DNA of 64,000 bases, taken from Paenibacillus etheri. Lineage in GTDB: Bacteria; Bacillota; Bacilli; Paenibacillales; Paenibacillaceae. The stretch lies in assembly GCF_001012825.1 (NCBI RefSeq), contig NZ_LCZJ02000018.1:186001-250000 (forward strand). Reading direction: 5' to 3'. This document shows positions 44,129 through 53,530 of this stretch, one piece after another (within the stretch, counting starts at the first letter, position 1; every line of letters starts with the position of its first letter). The notes beneath the pieces were generated by a model. That model was not told the origin of the DNA and made no database searches. It saw only the letters and a program-made list of their open reading frames with translations. Both the position numbers and the translations under genes were made by a program.

Positions 44129-45229
44129 ATGGATAATATGAATGACGAGTTTTATATGTCGCTAGCGCTGGATATGGCAGAACGGGCCCAAGGACAGACG
44201 GGAATTAACCCTGTTGTTGGCTGTGTTGTTGTAAAGAATGGAGCGATGATTGGACTTGGAACTCATTTGCAGCGAGGAACGGGTCATGCTGAGGTACATG
44301 CCTTAAATATGGCAGCCGGTCAAGCACAGGGAAGCACTGCCTACGTAACATTGGAACCGTGCAGTCATTATGGCAAGACTCCACCCTGCAGTCAAAGGTT
44401 AATCGACGAGGGAGTAGCCAGAGTGGTAGTCGCTTGTGAAGACCCTAACCCTCAGGTGGCAGGTCGCGGGGTACAAATGCTGCGTGAGCATGGCATTGAA
44501 GTGGAAGTAGGGTTATTGCGTGATCGTGCGCTGCGGCTAAATGAGCGGTTTATCAAATATATTTTGACAAAACAACCTTTCGTGACGCTCAAGAGTGCCA
44601 GCACGCTGGATGGTAACCTAGCTACTAAATCTGGTGACAGTAAATGGATTTCGAATGGAGAAGCGCGGGAGATCGTACATACACTGCGGCATCGGCATCA
44701 GGGAATTATGGTCGGTGTGAACACAGTGATTGCAGATAATCCTTCACTGACGACAAGAACGGAAGTGCCGGGTACTAATCCGATCCGGATTGTGATTGAT
44801 TCTGGGCTACGTATTCCTTTGGATTCAGCAGTTGTAAGTGACGGTCTAGCGCCTACTATCATCGTGACAACAGAAGCCGCAGATGCTGCTAAGAAAGCAA
44901 CACTTCTTGAGGCAGGTGTGCAAATCATTGTTAGCGGAGCAGGACCACGGGTGGATTTGAAAGCCGCTATGGTAACGCTCGGGGAAATGGAAATTGGATC
45001 GATTTTACTTGAAGGTGGAGGCACGCTAAATGGTGCGATGCTGGAGAGTGGGCTGGTTGATCGAGTGATTCTCTTTTTCGCTCCAAAGATTGTTGGCGGT
45101 GGTGCTGATGCGAAAGGAACCTTCGTTTTTCCTGGTGTAGAGCTGATGAAGGATGCCATTTCTCTGGAGGGATTGGAAGTAAAGGTGCTCGGAGATAATG
45201 TATGTATTAGCGGTACTCCGGTACGATAA
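44129..45229 (+). CDS. ribD: Bifunctional riboflavin deaminase/reductase
   Basis: A 366-residue two-domain enzyme. The N-terminal zinc deaminase domain has HAEVHAL and the zinc-binding PCSHYGKTPPCSQRL; the C-terminal reductase domain (about 148-366) reduces the ribose side chain with NADPH. It performs the second and third steps of riboflavin synthesis from the GTP product. The ATG at 44129 is 6 bases after AGGAGG, and an in-frame GTG at 44111 is disregarded. First gene of the operon; the next genes lie 50-100 bases downstream. Confidence 0.95.
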   Translation: MDNMNDEFYMSLALDMAERAQGQTGINPVVGCVVVKNGAMIGLGTHLQRGTGHAEVHALNMAAGQAQGSTAYVTLEPCSHYGKTPPCSQRLIDEGVARVVVACEDPNPQVAGRGVQMLREHGIEVEVGLLRDRALRLNERFIKYILTKQPFVTLKSASTLDGNLATKSGDSKWISNGEAREIVHTLRHRHQGIMVGVNTVIADNPSLTTRTEVPGTNPIRIVIDSGLRIPLDSAVVSDGLAPTIIVTTEAADAAKKATLLEAGVQIIVSGAGPRVDLKAAMVTLGEMEIGSILLEGGGTLNGAMLESGLVDRVILFFAPKIVGGGADAKGTFVFPGVELMKDAISLEGLEVKVLGDNVCISGTPVR

Positions 45230-45330
45230 AGCGAATGGTTACAAAATTTAAGCGTATACTTCCGGAGCAAGTTTTGTTCGGAGAGATAGCGGAGAAGTGT
45301 TACTCACACAAAACTCCTAGGAGGGAAAGC

Positions 45331-45999
45331 ATGTTCACTGGACTAGTCGAAGAAGTTGGCACTTTGAGAAGTGTCTCCACCGGTGGAGAAATGATGGTGC
45401 TGAACATTGCCGCTTCGGCCATCATGGATGATCTGAAGATTGGTGATAGCGTGTCGGTTAATGGTGTCTGTCTTACAGCGACAACTTTAGGCGAGAACTA
45501 TTTTACAGTGGATGTCATGCCTCAGACCTATCGAAACAGTAACCTGAAGGAGCTCCGTCCTGGCAGTCGGATGAATCTGGAGCGAGCAATGGCAGCCGGA
45601 GGTCGATTTGGAGGTCATATTGTTCAGGGACATGTAGACGGCACAGCTGTCATCAAAAGCGTAAAGCGTGATCAGAATGCTGTGGTATATGAGATTGCGC
45701 CAGATCGTAAATCGCTGTTCAAATACATCATTCCTAAAGGATCGATCACAATCGATGGAATTAGCTTAACCGTAGTAAAGACGACGGCTTCATCGCTTGT
45801 TGTATCCATTATCCCGCATACGTTAGGGGAAACTGTGCTAACTTATAAGCGGGCAGGAGATAGTGTAAATATAGAGTGTGATGTCCTTGGCAAATATGTT
45901 GATCATCTTCTGCATTATGGCTCAGCTGCACAAGAGGAAGAAAGTGATAGCAGTTCCGGGATTAGCCGTGATTTCTTGGCGGCGAACGGATTTGTTTAA
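45331..45999 (+). CDS. ribE: Riboflavin synthase alpha chain
   Basis: A 222-residue protein starting MFTGLVEEVGTL at 45331, after AGGAGGGAAAGC; an in-frame start at 45235 would add 32 residues that do not resemble the family. It contains two tandem lumazine-binding domains (GVCLTATTLGENYFTVDVMPQT and GISLTVVKTTASSLVVSIIPHT), the hallmark of the trimeric enzyme that dismutates 6,7-dimethyl-8-ribityllumazine to riboflavin. Length is normal for the family. Confidence 0.95.
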   Translation: MFTGLVEEVGTLRSVSTGGEMMVLNIAASAIMDDLKIGDSVSVNGVCLTATTLGENYFTVDVMPQTYRNSNLKELRPGSRMNLERAMAAGGRFGGHIVQGHVDGTAVIKSVKRDQNAVVYEIAPDRKSLFKYIIPKGSITIDGISLTVVKTTASSLVVSIIPHTLGETVLTYKRAGDSVNIECDVLGKYVDHLLHYGSAAQEEESDSSSGISRDFLAANGFV

Positions 46000-46062
46000 A
46001 TAAAGAGTAAGCTTACGAAGAAGGAAACAATTCTTCGTAAAGCTATTAGGAGGATAGAATCG

Positions 46063-47316
46063 ATGAGCGAACAATCGAAGAAGGAAAGTGTCTTGGACCC
46101 GATTGAAGAAGCTATTTATGATTTAATGCGCGGCAAAGTCATCATCGTGGTAGATGATGAAGATCGTGAGAATGAAGGGGATTTTATAGCTCTTGCTGAA
46201 AGGGCGACGCCAGAAGTCATCAATTTTATGATCACTGAGGGACGTGGCTTAGTCTGTATGCCAATTACCGCTGAGCGTGCGGAAGAGCTTGAACTACAAG
46301 CTATGGTAAGCCACAATACAGATAATCACGGCACAGCCTTTACTGTATCTGTTGACCATATAGATACAACTACTGGTATATCTGCGGGTGAGAGATCCTT
46401 GACTGTAAAAGCAATGATTGACCCAAAAGCGAAGCCATCTGATTTCCTTAGACCTGGCCATATGTTCCCGCTGATTGCGAAAAAAGGCGGTGTACTGCGC
46501 CGTTCCGGACATACAGAGGCTGCTGTTGATTTAGCCCGTATGTGTGGCGCATATCCAGCCAGTGTGATTTGTGAAATCATCAAAGAAGATGGCTCGATGG
46601 CCCGGTTACCTGATCTGGTTGAGATTGCTAAGAAGCATAATCTTAAGTTGATCAGCATCAAAGATCTCATTCACTATCGGAACGAGAAAGAACAGCTCGT
46701 CAATCGCGAGGTGTCTGTACGTCTGCCTACGGATTTCGGTGAGTTTCAGACCATTGCCTATACGAATGAAGTGGATGATAAAGAACATGTAGCATTGGTG
46801 AAGGGCGATATCTCCGGTGATGAGCCAGTGTTAGTACGTGTACACTCCGAATGCTTGACGGGTGACGTATTTCACTCCCATCGCTGTGATTGCGGTCCAC
46901 AATTTGAAGCGGCGCTGCGGCAGATTGAAGCTGCTGGTAGAGGCGTGTTACTCTATATGCGCCAAGAAGGAAGAGGCATTGGTCTTATTAATAAGCTTAA
47001 AGCCTACAAGCTTCAAGAAGAAGGACTCGATACTGTAGATGCGAATCTAAAGCTTGGTTTTCCAGCAGATTTGCGTGATTACGGGATCGGTGCGCAGATT
47101 CTGAAGGATCTAGGTGTAAGTCAAATTCGTCTCTTAACGAACAACCCGCGTAAGATCAAAGGGTTGGAAGGTTATGGATTGGCAGTTGTTGAGCGCGTGC
47201 CAATACAAATGCCAGAGAATAAGGATAATACCAATTATCTCCATACGAAGCAGGCGAAGCTTGGGCATTTGCTGTCTTTTGACGACATTGAACAAAATGA
47301 GGATTCGAAAGTATAA
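46063..47316 (+). CDS. ribBA: 3,4-DHBP synthase / GTP cyclohydrolase II
   Basis: A 417-residue fusion. Residues 1-205 are DHBP synthase ([17 protein letters not shown] for the acidic active site, [14 protein letters not shown] later), producing the four-carbon unit from ribulose 5-phosphate. Residues 210-400 are GTP cyclohydrolase II with the zinc site [18 protein letters not shown] and the [10 protein letters not shown] loop, opening GTP. AGGAGGATAG precedes the start. Together these make both precursors of the pathway, as in B. subtilis RibA. Confidence 0.96.
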   Translation: MSEQSKKESVLDPIEEAIYDLMRGKVIIVVDDEDRENEGDFIALAERATPEVINFMITEGRGLVCMPITAERAEELELQAMVSHNTDNHGTAFTVSVDHIDTTTGISAGERSLTVKAMIDPKAKPSDFLRPGHMFPLIAKKGGVLRRSGHTEAAVDLARMCGAYPASVICEIIKEDGSMARLPDLVEIAKKHNLKLISIKDLIHYRNEKEQLVNREVSVRLPTDFGEFQTIAYTNEVDDKEHVALVKGDISGDEPVLVRVHSECLTGDVFHSHRCDCGPQFEAALRQIEAAGRGVLLYMRQEGRGIGLINKLKAYKLQEEGLDTVDANLKLGFPADLRDYGIGAQILKDLGVSQIRLLTNNPRKIKGLEGYGLAVVERVPIQMPENKDNTNYLHTKQAKLGHLLSFDDIEQNEDSKV

Positions 47317-47343
47317 TCACACACAATAAAAAACGAAGGGTAG

Positions 47344-47820
47344 ATGAATGATATGCCGAAATATTTAGAAGGACATTTAGTTTCCGAGGGGTTAAAATAC
47401 GGAGTCGTAGTAGGACGTTTCAATGAATTTATTACTAGCAAGCTTTTGTCAGGTGCCCTTGATGCATTTAAACGTCATGGTGCTAACGATGAGGAAGTAG
47501 ATGTTGCTTGGGTTCCAGGCGTGTTTGAAATTCCGTTGATCGCTCAAAAAATGGCGGAAAGCGGTAAATACGACGCTGTAATCACTTTAGGAACCGTTAT
47601 CCGTGGCTCTACAACGCACTATGATTATGTATGTAATGAAGTTGCTAAAGGGGTAGCTGCGATCAATCTTAAAACCGGCGTGCCGACAATTTTTGGGGTA
47701 GTTACTACTGAGAATATTGAACAAGCCATTGAGCGTTCAGGAACCAAAGCAGGGAATAAAGGCTGGGATGCTGCGACTGCTGCGATTGAAATGGCGAATC
47801 TTAACAAACTGTTTAAGTAA
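47344..47820 (+). CDS. ribH: 6,7-dimethyl-8-ribityllumazine synthase
   Basis: A 158-residue subunit of the icosahedral lumazine synthase. Family marks are [18 protein letters not shown] near the N-terminus, [15 protein letters not shown] and [18 protein letters not shown] with the catalytic His. It condenses the RibBA and RibD products. The start lies 28 bases after ribBA, with AAGGGTAG upstream. Last gene of the operon. Confidence 0.95.
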   Translation: MNDMPKYLEGHLVSEGLKYGVVVGRFNEFITSKLLSGALDAFKRHGANDEEVDVAWVPGVFEIPLIAQKMAESGKYDAVITLGTVIRGSTTHYDYVCNEVAKGVAAINLKTGVPTIFGVVTTENIEQAIERSGTKAGNKGWDAATAAIEMANLNKLFK

Positions 47821-47901
47821 GACAGCTATTGACGAATCAGTTGAATTCGTGCTTATTTATAGTATAAGAAGAAAGCATGGATTATAGAGCCCTTTCTACT
47901 T

Positions 47902-47938
47902 GTGTAGCGTCCTTTAGGGCGCTGCACTTTACTTTTTT
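47902..47938 (+). terminator. Terminator of the rib operon
   Basis: GTGTAGCGTCC and GGGCGCTGCAC arms enclose TTTA and are followed by TTTACTTTTTT. Confidence 0.75.
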
Positions 47939-47955
47939 AGGCGGGAGGATGCTTC

Positions 47956-48747
47956 GTGACTGTATTGTACAAGCTGGAAACGTTTGAAGGTCCGCTGGAT
48001 CTGCTCTTGCATTTAATTGATAAGGCGGAAATCGACATCCAGGACATTCCGGTCGCCGAGATCACCGAACAGTATATGGAATACCTGCGAAGTATGCAGG
48101 AGCTTGAACTGGATATTACGAGTGAATTTCTCGTGATGGCCGCAACCCTATTATCTATAAAGAGCAAGCTATTGCTGCCCAAACCACCGGTCATTGAGAT
48201 CGATGATTTTGAATATTACGAAGAAGATGAATTTGATCCACGAGCTGAACTTGTTCAGCGACTGATTGAGTATCGTAAATTCAAGAGTATTGCTGTTCAT
48301 TTAATGGATATGGAGAGCGAGCGGAGCTTGATTTTTACGAAGGAGCCGGAGGATCTGGGTCCATTCGTGCCTGAAGAGATTGATCATACGCTAAAAGGAC
48401 TACATACTTCCGACCTTATAGCTGCTTTCCGTAAAGCACTTAGTAAGGCGGCAAGAAGGTCATCTTACCAGCGGATCACCCGGGACGAAATATCGGTAAA
48501 AGATCGTATACGTGATGTATCGGACGCGCTGCAGCGCAGAGGAAAGGGCGGAAGGCTCCATTTCTCAGCACTGCTTCACGATGAAATGGCGCGACACGAA
48601 ATCGTAGTTACTTTTCTTGCGATTCTGGAACTAATGAAAATGAAGGCGATTTTTTGCTACCAAGAGAAATTGTTTGAAGACATCGTAATGGAGTGGAGAG
48701 GAGGAGAACACTTCAATGGATTACAAAACGCTGAAATCGATTATTGA
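47956..48747 (+). CDS. scpA: Segregation and condensation protein A
   Basis: A 263-residue kleisin-family subunit that links SMC heads and, with ScpB, drives chromosome condensation and segregation. The GTG at 47956 follows GGGAGG by 7 bases. The N-terminal segment YKLETFEGPLDLLLHLIDKAEID is the ScpA signature; the acidic centre (YYEEDEFDPRAEL) and C-terminal winged helix (ILELMKMKAIFCYQEKLFEDI) are in place. It overlaps scpB by 32 bases. Confidence 0.95.
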   Translation: MTVLYKLETFEGPLDLLLHLIDKAEIDIQDIPVAEITEQYMEYLRSMQELELDITSEFLVMAATLLSIKSKLLLPKPPVIEIDDFEYYEEDEFDPRAELVQRLIEYRKFKSIAVHLMDMESERSLIFTKEPEDLGPFVPEEIDHTLKGLHTSDLIAAFRKALSKAARRSSYQRITRDEISVKDRIRDVSDALQRRGKGGRLHFSALLHDEMARHEIVVTFLAILELMKMKAIFCYQEKLFEDIVMEWRGGEHFNGLQNAEIDY

Positions 48748-49318
48748 GGGCCTGTTGTTTCTATCAGGCGATGAAGGGATCTCCGTACGGCAAGTCGCCG
48801 AGATTACGGAGCAGCGACCAGAGCTTGCGGCTGGAGCATTAGAAGAACTAAAAGAGGATTATGTAACACAGGAACGGGGGTTGCAGGTAGTCCAAATTGC
48901 TGGGAATTATCGGCTGGCTACATTGCCGGATCATGCCCATTATTTTGAGCGCTTGGCTTACTCCCCATCCAGATCAACCTTGTCTCAGGCCGCATTAGAA
49001 ACATTAGCGATCGTGGCATACCGTCAGCCGATTACACGCGTGGAGATCGAAGAGATTCGAGGCGTGAAATCCGAACGTGCAATTCATACGCTGAATAACA
49101 AGGATTTGATCCATGAGGTAGGTCGTGCAGAGACTGTAGGGCGTCCAATTTTGTATGGGACGACTAAATCATTCTTGGAGAGCTTTGGCCTCGCAAGTCT
49201 GAATGAGCTGCCTGAACCGTCAAACTTCGAATCCACTGATAATTTGGAAGAGGAGACACAGCTACTGTTCAATAAGCTGGATACTCAAATGACGTTCGAG
49301 GACATAGAGCAGCCTTAG
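48716..49318 (+). CDS. scpB: Segregation and condensation protein B
   Basis: A 200-residue protein with two winged-helix domains. YKTLKSIIEGLLFLSGDEGIS at the start and SQAALETLAIVAYRQPITR in the middle are ScpB family marks. The ATG lies inside the end of scpA, with GGAGGAG 10 bases before it, so translation is coupled. It dimerises and binds ScpA in the SMC complex. A strong terminator follows. Confidence 0.95.
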   Translation: MDYKTLKSIIEGLLFLSGDEGISVRQVAEITEQRPELAAGALEELKEDYVTQERGLQVVQIAGNYRLATLPDHAHYFERLAYSPSRSTLSQAALETLAIVAYRQPITRVEIEEIRGVKSERAIHTLNNKDLIHEVGRAETVGRPILYGTTKSFLESFGLASLNELPEPSNFESTDNLEEETQLLFNKLDTQMTFEDIEQP

Positions 49319-49352
49319 TTTTTTTGGTTATTACGCAATGATTTGTATTGCT

Positions 49353-49403
49353 GGGACTGCCCATAAACCATTCATATGGTTTATGGGCAGTCCCTATTTT
49401 TTT
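49353..49403 (+). terminator. Rho-independent terminator after scpB
   Basis: A perfect 19-base stem (GGGACTGCCCATAAACCAT / ATGGTTTATGGGCAGTCCC) with a TCAT loop is followed by TATTTTTTT. Confidence 0.92.
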
Positions 49404-49431
49404 GAAGAACCATATTTTTTAACCTAACCCC

Positions 49432-49461
49432 GAATTTTTTCCAGCTTAAAATGCCATACTA
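49432..49461 (+). promoter_or_regulatory. Sigma-G-like promoter upstream of the ytfI homologue
   Basis: CATACTA at 49455-49461 matches the sigma-G -10 element, with GAATTT at 49432 as a partial -35 after a 17-base spacer. It lies 42 bases before the start of a gene whose B. subtilis homologue is expressed in the forespore. Confidence 0.5.
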
Positions 49462-49503
49462 AACCAAAGGTTCCCATTATTAAGGTTTCTTGGAGGTAAA
49501 TAC

Positions 49504-50217
49504 GTGACGTTATGGCTTGTAATTCCCCTCGGTTTGTTAGTGCTGGCAATGGTCTTGGTTCTGTCTTCATCTATTGATTTCCGTATTCGGTGCTATAAAC
49601 ATGGAAAAAATGACCTGTTGGAGTTAGATGTTACCACTCTTTTTGGTCTAATTAAACTCCACTATGAACTGCCCCGATTGGTCTTTAAGGGATTGGAGCA
49701 AGGGGTAATTGGGAAGTTCAAAGAGACAGGCACTGCAATAAAAGGTGTAGATACTGTAAAGGAAGAGCAATTCGATAAAGAAAGAATTGAGCACTGGCGA
49801 GACAATATACAGCTAGCTGTGAAATCCACACGAGGCTTGAAGAAATGGTTCAAGGAAACCGTATCGCATGTCAAAATATCAAAGCTCGACTGGTCCACGG
49901 ACTTCTCATTAGGTGATGCGGCAGACACTGCCATAGCATCAGGGGCCGTCTGGGGATTGAAATGGAGCATTGTTGGATTTATTTCGCAGTGGGTCAAATT
50001 GAAACACAATCCACGAGTGTTTGTGAAGCCTGTTTTTCAAGATGAGCATTCTTTTTCAATGGAGTTCGTATGTGAGGGTAAAATGTCCGTTTCCTATGCC
50101 GTATACGCATCATTGCAGCTTCTTCTACGTGTCTTGAGAGAGACAGGGGGAATCAGTAATTGGAGAAAGTTACTAAAACGGATGCGCAGGGAGCCTCATG
50201 AGCAAAGTTTAGAATGA
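49504..50217 (+). CDS. ytfI: DUF2953 sporulation protein (YtfI-like)
   Basis: A 237-residue protein with one N-terminal membrane helix (about 5-25) and a ~200-residue domain of unknown function (DUF2953), starting at GTG with GGAGG 7 bases before. The middle carries KISKLDWSTDFSLGDAADTAI, typical of the family. It is paired with the gerW (ytfJ) gene as in B. subtilis. The biochemical role is unknown; YtfI is a sporulation-associated membrane protein. Confidence 0.85.
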   Translation: MTLWLVIPLGLLVLAMVLVLSSSIDFRIRCYKHGKNDLLELDVTTLFGLIKLHYELPRLVFKGLEQGVIGKFKETGTAIKGVDTVKEEQFDKERIEHWRDNIQLAVKSTRGLKKWFKETVSHVKISKLDWSTDFSLGDAADTAIASGAVWGLKWSIVGFISQWVKLKHNPRVFVKPVFQDEHSFSMEFVCEGKMSVSYAVYASLQLLLRVLRETGGISNWRKLLKRMRREPHEQSLE

Positions 50218-50301
50218 AAGTTACATACAAATGTGTGGAAGTGGGGATGATAAGCGCTGTAGAAGCAAGAGAATTCGTACTCAATCAAAGGAGGAAACAA
50301 T

Positions 50302-50856
50302 ATGAGCGACCATCCTATTCAAGGCCTAATGCAAACAGCGATGGAAAATATCAAGGGTATGGTAGATGTTAATACGATTGTTGGAGATCCAGTACAAACC
50401 CCTGACGGTAGTATTATTCTGCCGATTAGTAAAGTGGCCTTTGGGTTTGCTGCAGGGGGTAGTGATTATCGGGTAGAAGATTCTATAAGTGGATCCAACT
50501 CCCAAGGCGGTGTCAAAATGCTTCCTTTTGGTGGCGGTAGCGGGGGCGGTGTCTCCATCAGACCGATCGCTTTTCTAGTGGTTCGTAAGGATGGAGTGAA
50601 CATTGTGCCACTCGACAATCAAACGCATTTGTTCGAGAAAATCATCGATGCCACACCTGGGCTCATCGACAAAATCCAGACCATGTTCCAAAGCAGTAGT
50701 TCTTCAGGTCAAGCTGGGTCATCTGCTACACAAGCACAAGCAGCACAGGCACCACAAGCACAGGCACCACAAGCACAAGCACCACAAGCACAAGCGCCAC
50801 AAGCACAAGCACCACAAGTACCTGCTAAACCCGATCCAAGTGCATCAACACATTAG
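50302..50856 (+). CDS. gerW: GerW-family sporulation protein (YtfJ) with repetitive tail
   Basis: A 184-residue protein of the GerW/YtfJ family: HPIQGLMQTAMENIKGMVDVN, VGDPVQTPDGSIILPISKVAFGF and the Gly-rich PFGGGSGGGVSIRPIAFLV are conserved. The last ~45 residues are low-complexity Gln/Ala/Pro (APQAQ repeated) and unlike the short family tail. AAGGAGG lies 8-14 bases before the ATG. GerW affects nutrient germination in Bacillus. The repeat region is an in-frame microsatellite-like array. Confidence 0.9.
   Translation: MSDHPIQGLMQTAMENIKGMVDVNTIVGDPVQTPDGSIILPISKVAFGFAAGGSDYRVEDSISGSNSQGGVKMLPFGGGSGGGVSIRPIAFLVVRKDGVNIVPLDNQTHLFEKIIDATPGLIDKIQTMFQSSSSSGQAGSSATQAQAAQAPQAQAPQAQAPQAQAPQAQAPQVPAKPDPSASTH
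50749..50823 (+). repeat. Five 15-bp tandem repeats in the gerW tail
   Basis: Units at 50749, 50764, 50779, 50794 and 50809 are variants of GCACCACAAGCACAA encoding APQAQ; they differ at one to three positions. Repeat number changes would keep the frame. Confidence 0.9.
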
Positions 50857-50882
50857 ATACACATAATTCTACAAATAGCGTC

Positions 50883-50918
50883 GGGGATATCGCCTTACAT
50901 TAGGCGATGTCCCTTTTT
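50883..50918 (+). terminator. Terminator after gerW
   Basis: GGGGATATCGCCT pairs with AGGCGATGTCCC (one G-T pair) around TACATT, followed by TTTTTG. Confidence 0.85.
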
Positions 50919-50929
50919 GTGTGGATAGG

Positions 50930-50958
50930 ACATACCCTAAGGCTGGTCCGCATACACT
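50930..50958 (+). promoter_or_regulatory. Sigma-E-like promoter upstream of dacB
   Basis: CATACACT at 50951-50958 matches the mother-cell sigma-E -10 consensus CATACANT, and ACATACC at 50930-50936 lies 14 bases upstream as a partial -35. dacB-spmAB is sigma-E-dependent in B. subtilis. Confidence 0.55.
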
Positions 50959-51022
50959 TGTACAACATAAGCATGAAATGAACGACTTTACTTAAGAACC
51001 GATAAGAATCCGGAGGATAAAT

Positions 51023-52222
51023 ATGAAGACAATAACCCGCAAATTTCCAATTGCCTTAATATTGAGTATTTTGCTGTTTCTTCTGACACCGCTAACTTTA
51101 ATTCACGCGGAGAACATCTCCATATCTACGCATGCAAGGGCAGCGGCACTGATTGATGTGGAGTCCGGGCGTATTTTGTATAGCAGTCGAGGAGATGAGC
51201 CTATGCTTATTGCCAGCCTGACTAAAATAATGACCGCCCTCGTCGCTATTGAGAATGGCGATTTAGCATCTAAAGTCAAAGTTGGCAAAAATGCCTTCGC
51301 CAAAGAAGGCTCCTCTATTTATTTACAACAAGGTGAAGAGATGACGCTGGAAAATATGCTGTATGGACTAATGCTGCGATCAGGGAATGATGCGGCAACA
51401 GCGATCGCTGAACATATCGGCGGATCTGAAGAAGGGTTTGTATACCTGATGAACAATAAGGCGGAAGGGCTTGGATTGAAGAATACCCATTTTGCTAATC
51501 CGCATGGTCTAGATGCTGAAGGCCATTATTCGAGTGCTAACGACTTAGCTGTACTGACGGCTTATGCACTTCATAATCCTGTATTTAAGCAAATTGTGAA
51601 GACGCAGGAGAAAACTGCGGACAATCCAAATGAGAAATGGGATTACAAGTGGAGAAACAAGAATAAAATGCTGTACTTGTACGAGGGCGCGGACGGTGTG
51701 AAGACAGGGTATACCAAAAAAGCCCTACGCTGCCTAGTCAGCTCTGCGACCAGAAATGGCCAGCAGCTTGTCGCAGTGACTATAAATGATGGTGATGACT
51801 GGAATGATCATGCTTCACTACTAAACTTCGGGTTTAATCACTATCCGCTAAAGACTTTAATCGAACGTGGGGACCCCGTGAGCGGTTATGACTTCGTGAC
51901 AGTCAAAAAATTTGCCTACCCTTTTGGACAAGGCGAGCAGGATCGAGTGACCACTAAACTTGTCCTGAATCAGATGCCTGCGGTGTCATCCAAAGCTGCA
52001 AGATCAAACTTTGGACTGCAAGGGTTTCTCGTTCTTGATCTAGGTGGCAAAGAGATTGGCCGGGTTCCGGTGTATACACGAGAGTCCTTGCCTCCTGAGG
52101 AATCGGCATATACTAAAAAATATAGTACAACGCAAGCACACTCATATCCTGCCGATAATTGGATTCAGGCTTTAGGAAGTGCACTGAAGGCGTTATTTAA
52201 ATTGGGCGAAAGCTCCAAGTAA
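51023..52222 (+). CDS. dacB: D-alanyl-D-alanine carboxypeptidase, sporulation type
   Basis: A 399-residue secreted serine DD-peptidase. After a signal peptide (to about ILIHA) the active-site motifs are SLTKIMTAL (SxxK), SGNDA (SxN) and VKTGYTKKA (KTG). A C-terminal beta domain (about 280-380) follows. It removes terminal D-Ala from the stem peptide and reduces cross-linking in spore cortex. TCCGGAGGATAA precedes the ATG. It is followed by spmA and spmB in the B. subtilis dacB-spmA-spmB order. Confidence 0.9.
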   Translation: MKTITRKFPIALILSILLFLLTPLTLIHAENISISTHARAAALIDVESGRILYSSRGDEPMLIASLTKIMTALVAIENGDLASKVKVGKNAFAKEGSSIYLQQGEEMTLENMLYGLMLRSGNDAATAIAEHIGGSEEGFVYLMNNKAEGLGLKNTHFANPHGLDAEGHYSSANDLAVLTAYALHNPVFKQIVKTQEKTADNPNEKWDYKWRNKNKMLYLYEGADGVKTGYTKKALRCLVSSATRNGQQLVAVTINDGDDWNDHASLLNFGFNHYPLKTLIERGDPVSGYDFVTVKKFAYPFGQGEQDRVTTKLVLNQMPAVSSKAARSNFGLQGFLVLDLGGKEIGRVPVYTRESLPPEESAYTKKYSTTQAHSYPADNWIQALGSALKALFKLGESSK

Positions 52223-52258
52223 GCAGATAGGCTGAATAATGAAGAGGGAGGCGTATCC

Positions 52259-52924
52259 ATGATTAACGGGATCTGGCTAGGAATGATCATCATCGGTTTT
52301 CTGTTCGCCGCCGTTAACGGCAGAATAGATGAATTTACAGCCGCCGTATTTGACGGAGCCAAGAGTGGGGTTACAGTAAGTTTCGGCTTAATAAGTGTGC
52401 TTGTATTCTGGCTAGGAATCATGCGGATCGCTGAGGATGCTGGTTTGCTAAAAAAAATAGCCAAGATACTTGGTCCAATCGTATCCTTTCTATTTCCAGA
52501 TGTGCCGAAGGGTCATCCTGCGATCGGTTATATCCTCTCCAACATGAGCGCTAATTTGCTTGGACTCGGAAATGCGGCTACGCCTATGGGCATCAAGGCG
52601 ATGCAGGAGTTGCAGAAGCTCAACCCGGATAAAGAAACAGCCACACCTGCAATGTGTACCTTGCTAGCGCTTAATACAGCAAGCATTACTCTAATTCCCG
52701 CAACACTAATTGCGATCCGATTGAATTACAATTCGGCAGATCCCGCGGGAATAGTAGGCACAACCCTCGCTGCAACGGCTGTGGCGACCCTTGCGGCGAT
52801 TGCGGCTGACCGATTCTTCCGAAGGCTGACATTGCTGCGCAAACCTCCAAAGCCGCCGTCAGCAAAGTCTGGATCTGCCCCATTATCGAAGACGCCGCTG
52901 CCTAATTCTTCATTGAAAGGGTGA
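52259..52924 (+). CDS. spmA: Spore maturation protein A
   Basis: A 221-residue membrane protein with about five helices. MINGIWLGMIIIGFLFAAVNG at the start and NMSANLLGLGNAATPMGIKAM in the middle match SpmA (nucleoside-recognition/Gate fold). The ATG at 52259 follows GAGGGAGGCG. SpmA and SpmB assist spore core dehydration and heat resistance. The C-terminal Pro/Ser/Lys tail (LLRKPPKPPSAKSGSA onward) is longer than usual. Confidence 0.9.
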   Translation: MINGIWLGMIIIGFLFAAVNGRIDEFTAAVFDGAKSGVTVSFGLISVLVFWLGIMRIAEDAGLLKKIAKILGPIVSFLFPDVPKGHPAIGYILSNMSANLLGLGNAATPMGIKAMQELQKLNPDKETATPAMCTLLALNTASITLIPATLIAIRLNYNSADPAGIVGTTLAATAVATLAAIAADRFFRRLTLLRKPPKPPSAKSGSAPLSKTPLPNSSLKG

Positions 52925-52931
52925 GCATGAC

Positions 52932-53465
52932 TTGTACCAGTTAATCAGTCTCATATCGGCATGGGCGATTCCGGTCATGATTACGTTCATCCCGCTCTAT
53001 GCATTTACGCGTAAAGTCCCAGTGTATGAGTCATTTGTTGAAGGGGCGAAGGATGGATTTGGTACGGCAATCGCGATTATTCCTCATCTTGTGGGAATGC
53101 TTGTAGCGATTAGCGTCTTTCGCGCATCGGGCGCACTCGACTTCCTTATGGGATTCATATCTCCTGCACTGCGGGGGTTTGGCGTACCTCCAGAAGTACT
53201 ACCACTTGGCCTTCTGCGGCCCCTCACAGGGACAGGCTCGCTTGCTTATACCACAGATCTGATTCGCGTTCATGGCCCAGATTCTTTAATCGGCATGATT
53301 GCCTCCACCATACAGGGCAGCACGGACACAACTCTCTATGTATTAACGGTTTATTTTGGAGCTGTAGGTGTGCGTAACGGCCGTTATGCACTTAAGGTAG
53401 GTCTCTTCTCCGATGTTATTGGCTTCGTCGCTGCGATCGCGGTCTGCCTCTTACTTTTTGGATAG
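52932..53465 (+). CDS. spmB: Spore maturation protein B
   Basis: A 177-residue membrane protein, starting at TTG 52932 with AAAGGGTG upstream. The start YQLISLISAWAIPVMITFIP, GAKDGFGTAIAIIPHLVGMLV and the C-terminal TLYVLTVYFGAVGVRN are SpmB marks. It acts with SpmA; the genes are 7 bases apart. The canonical B. subtilis protein also begins near MYNFISLISTWAIP, supporting this start. Confidence 0.9.
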   Translation: MYQLISLISAWAIPVMITFIPLYAFTRKVPVYESFVEGAKDGFGTAIAIIPHLVGMLVAISVFRASGALDFLMGFISPALRGFGVPPEVLPLGLLRPLTGTGSLAYTTDLIRVHGPDSLIGMIASTIQGSTDTTLYVLTVYFGAVGVRNGRYALKVGLFSDVIGFVAAIAVCLLLFG

Positions 53466-53530
53466 AGGCGTCACGCCCTATCCTTCCTCGACATATGCTA
53501 TTGCAGCAATGTGGAGGGAGGGATTCCGCT

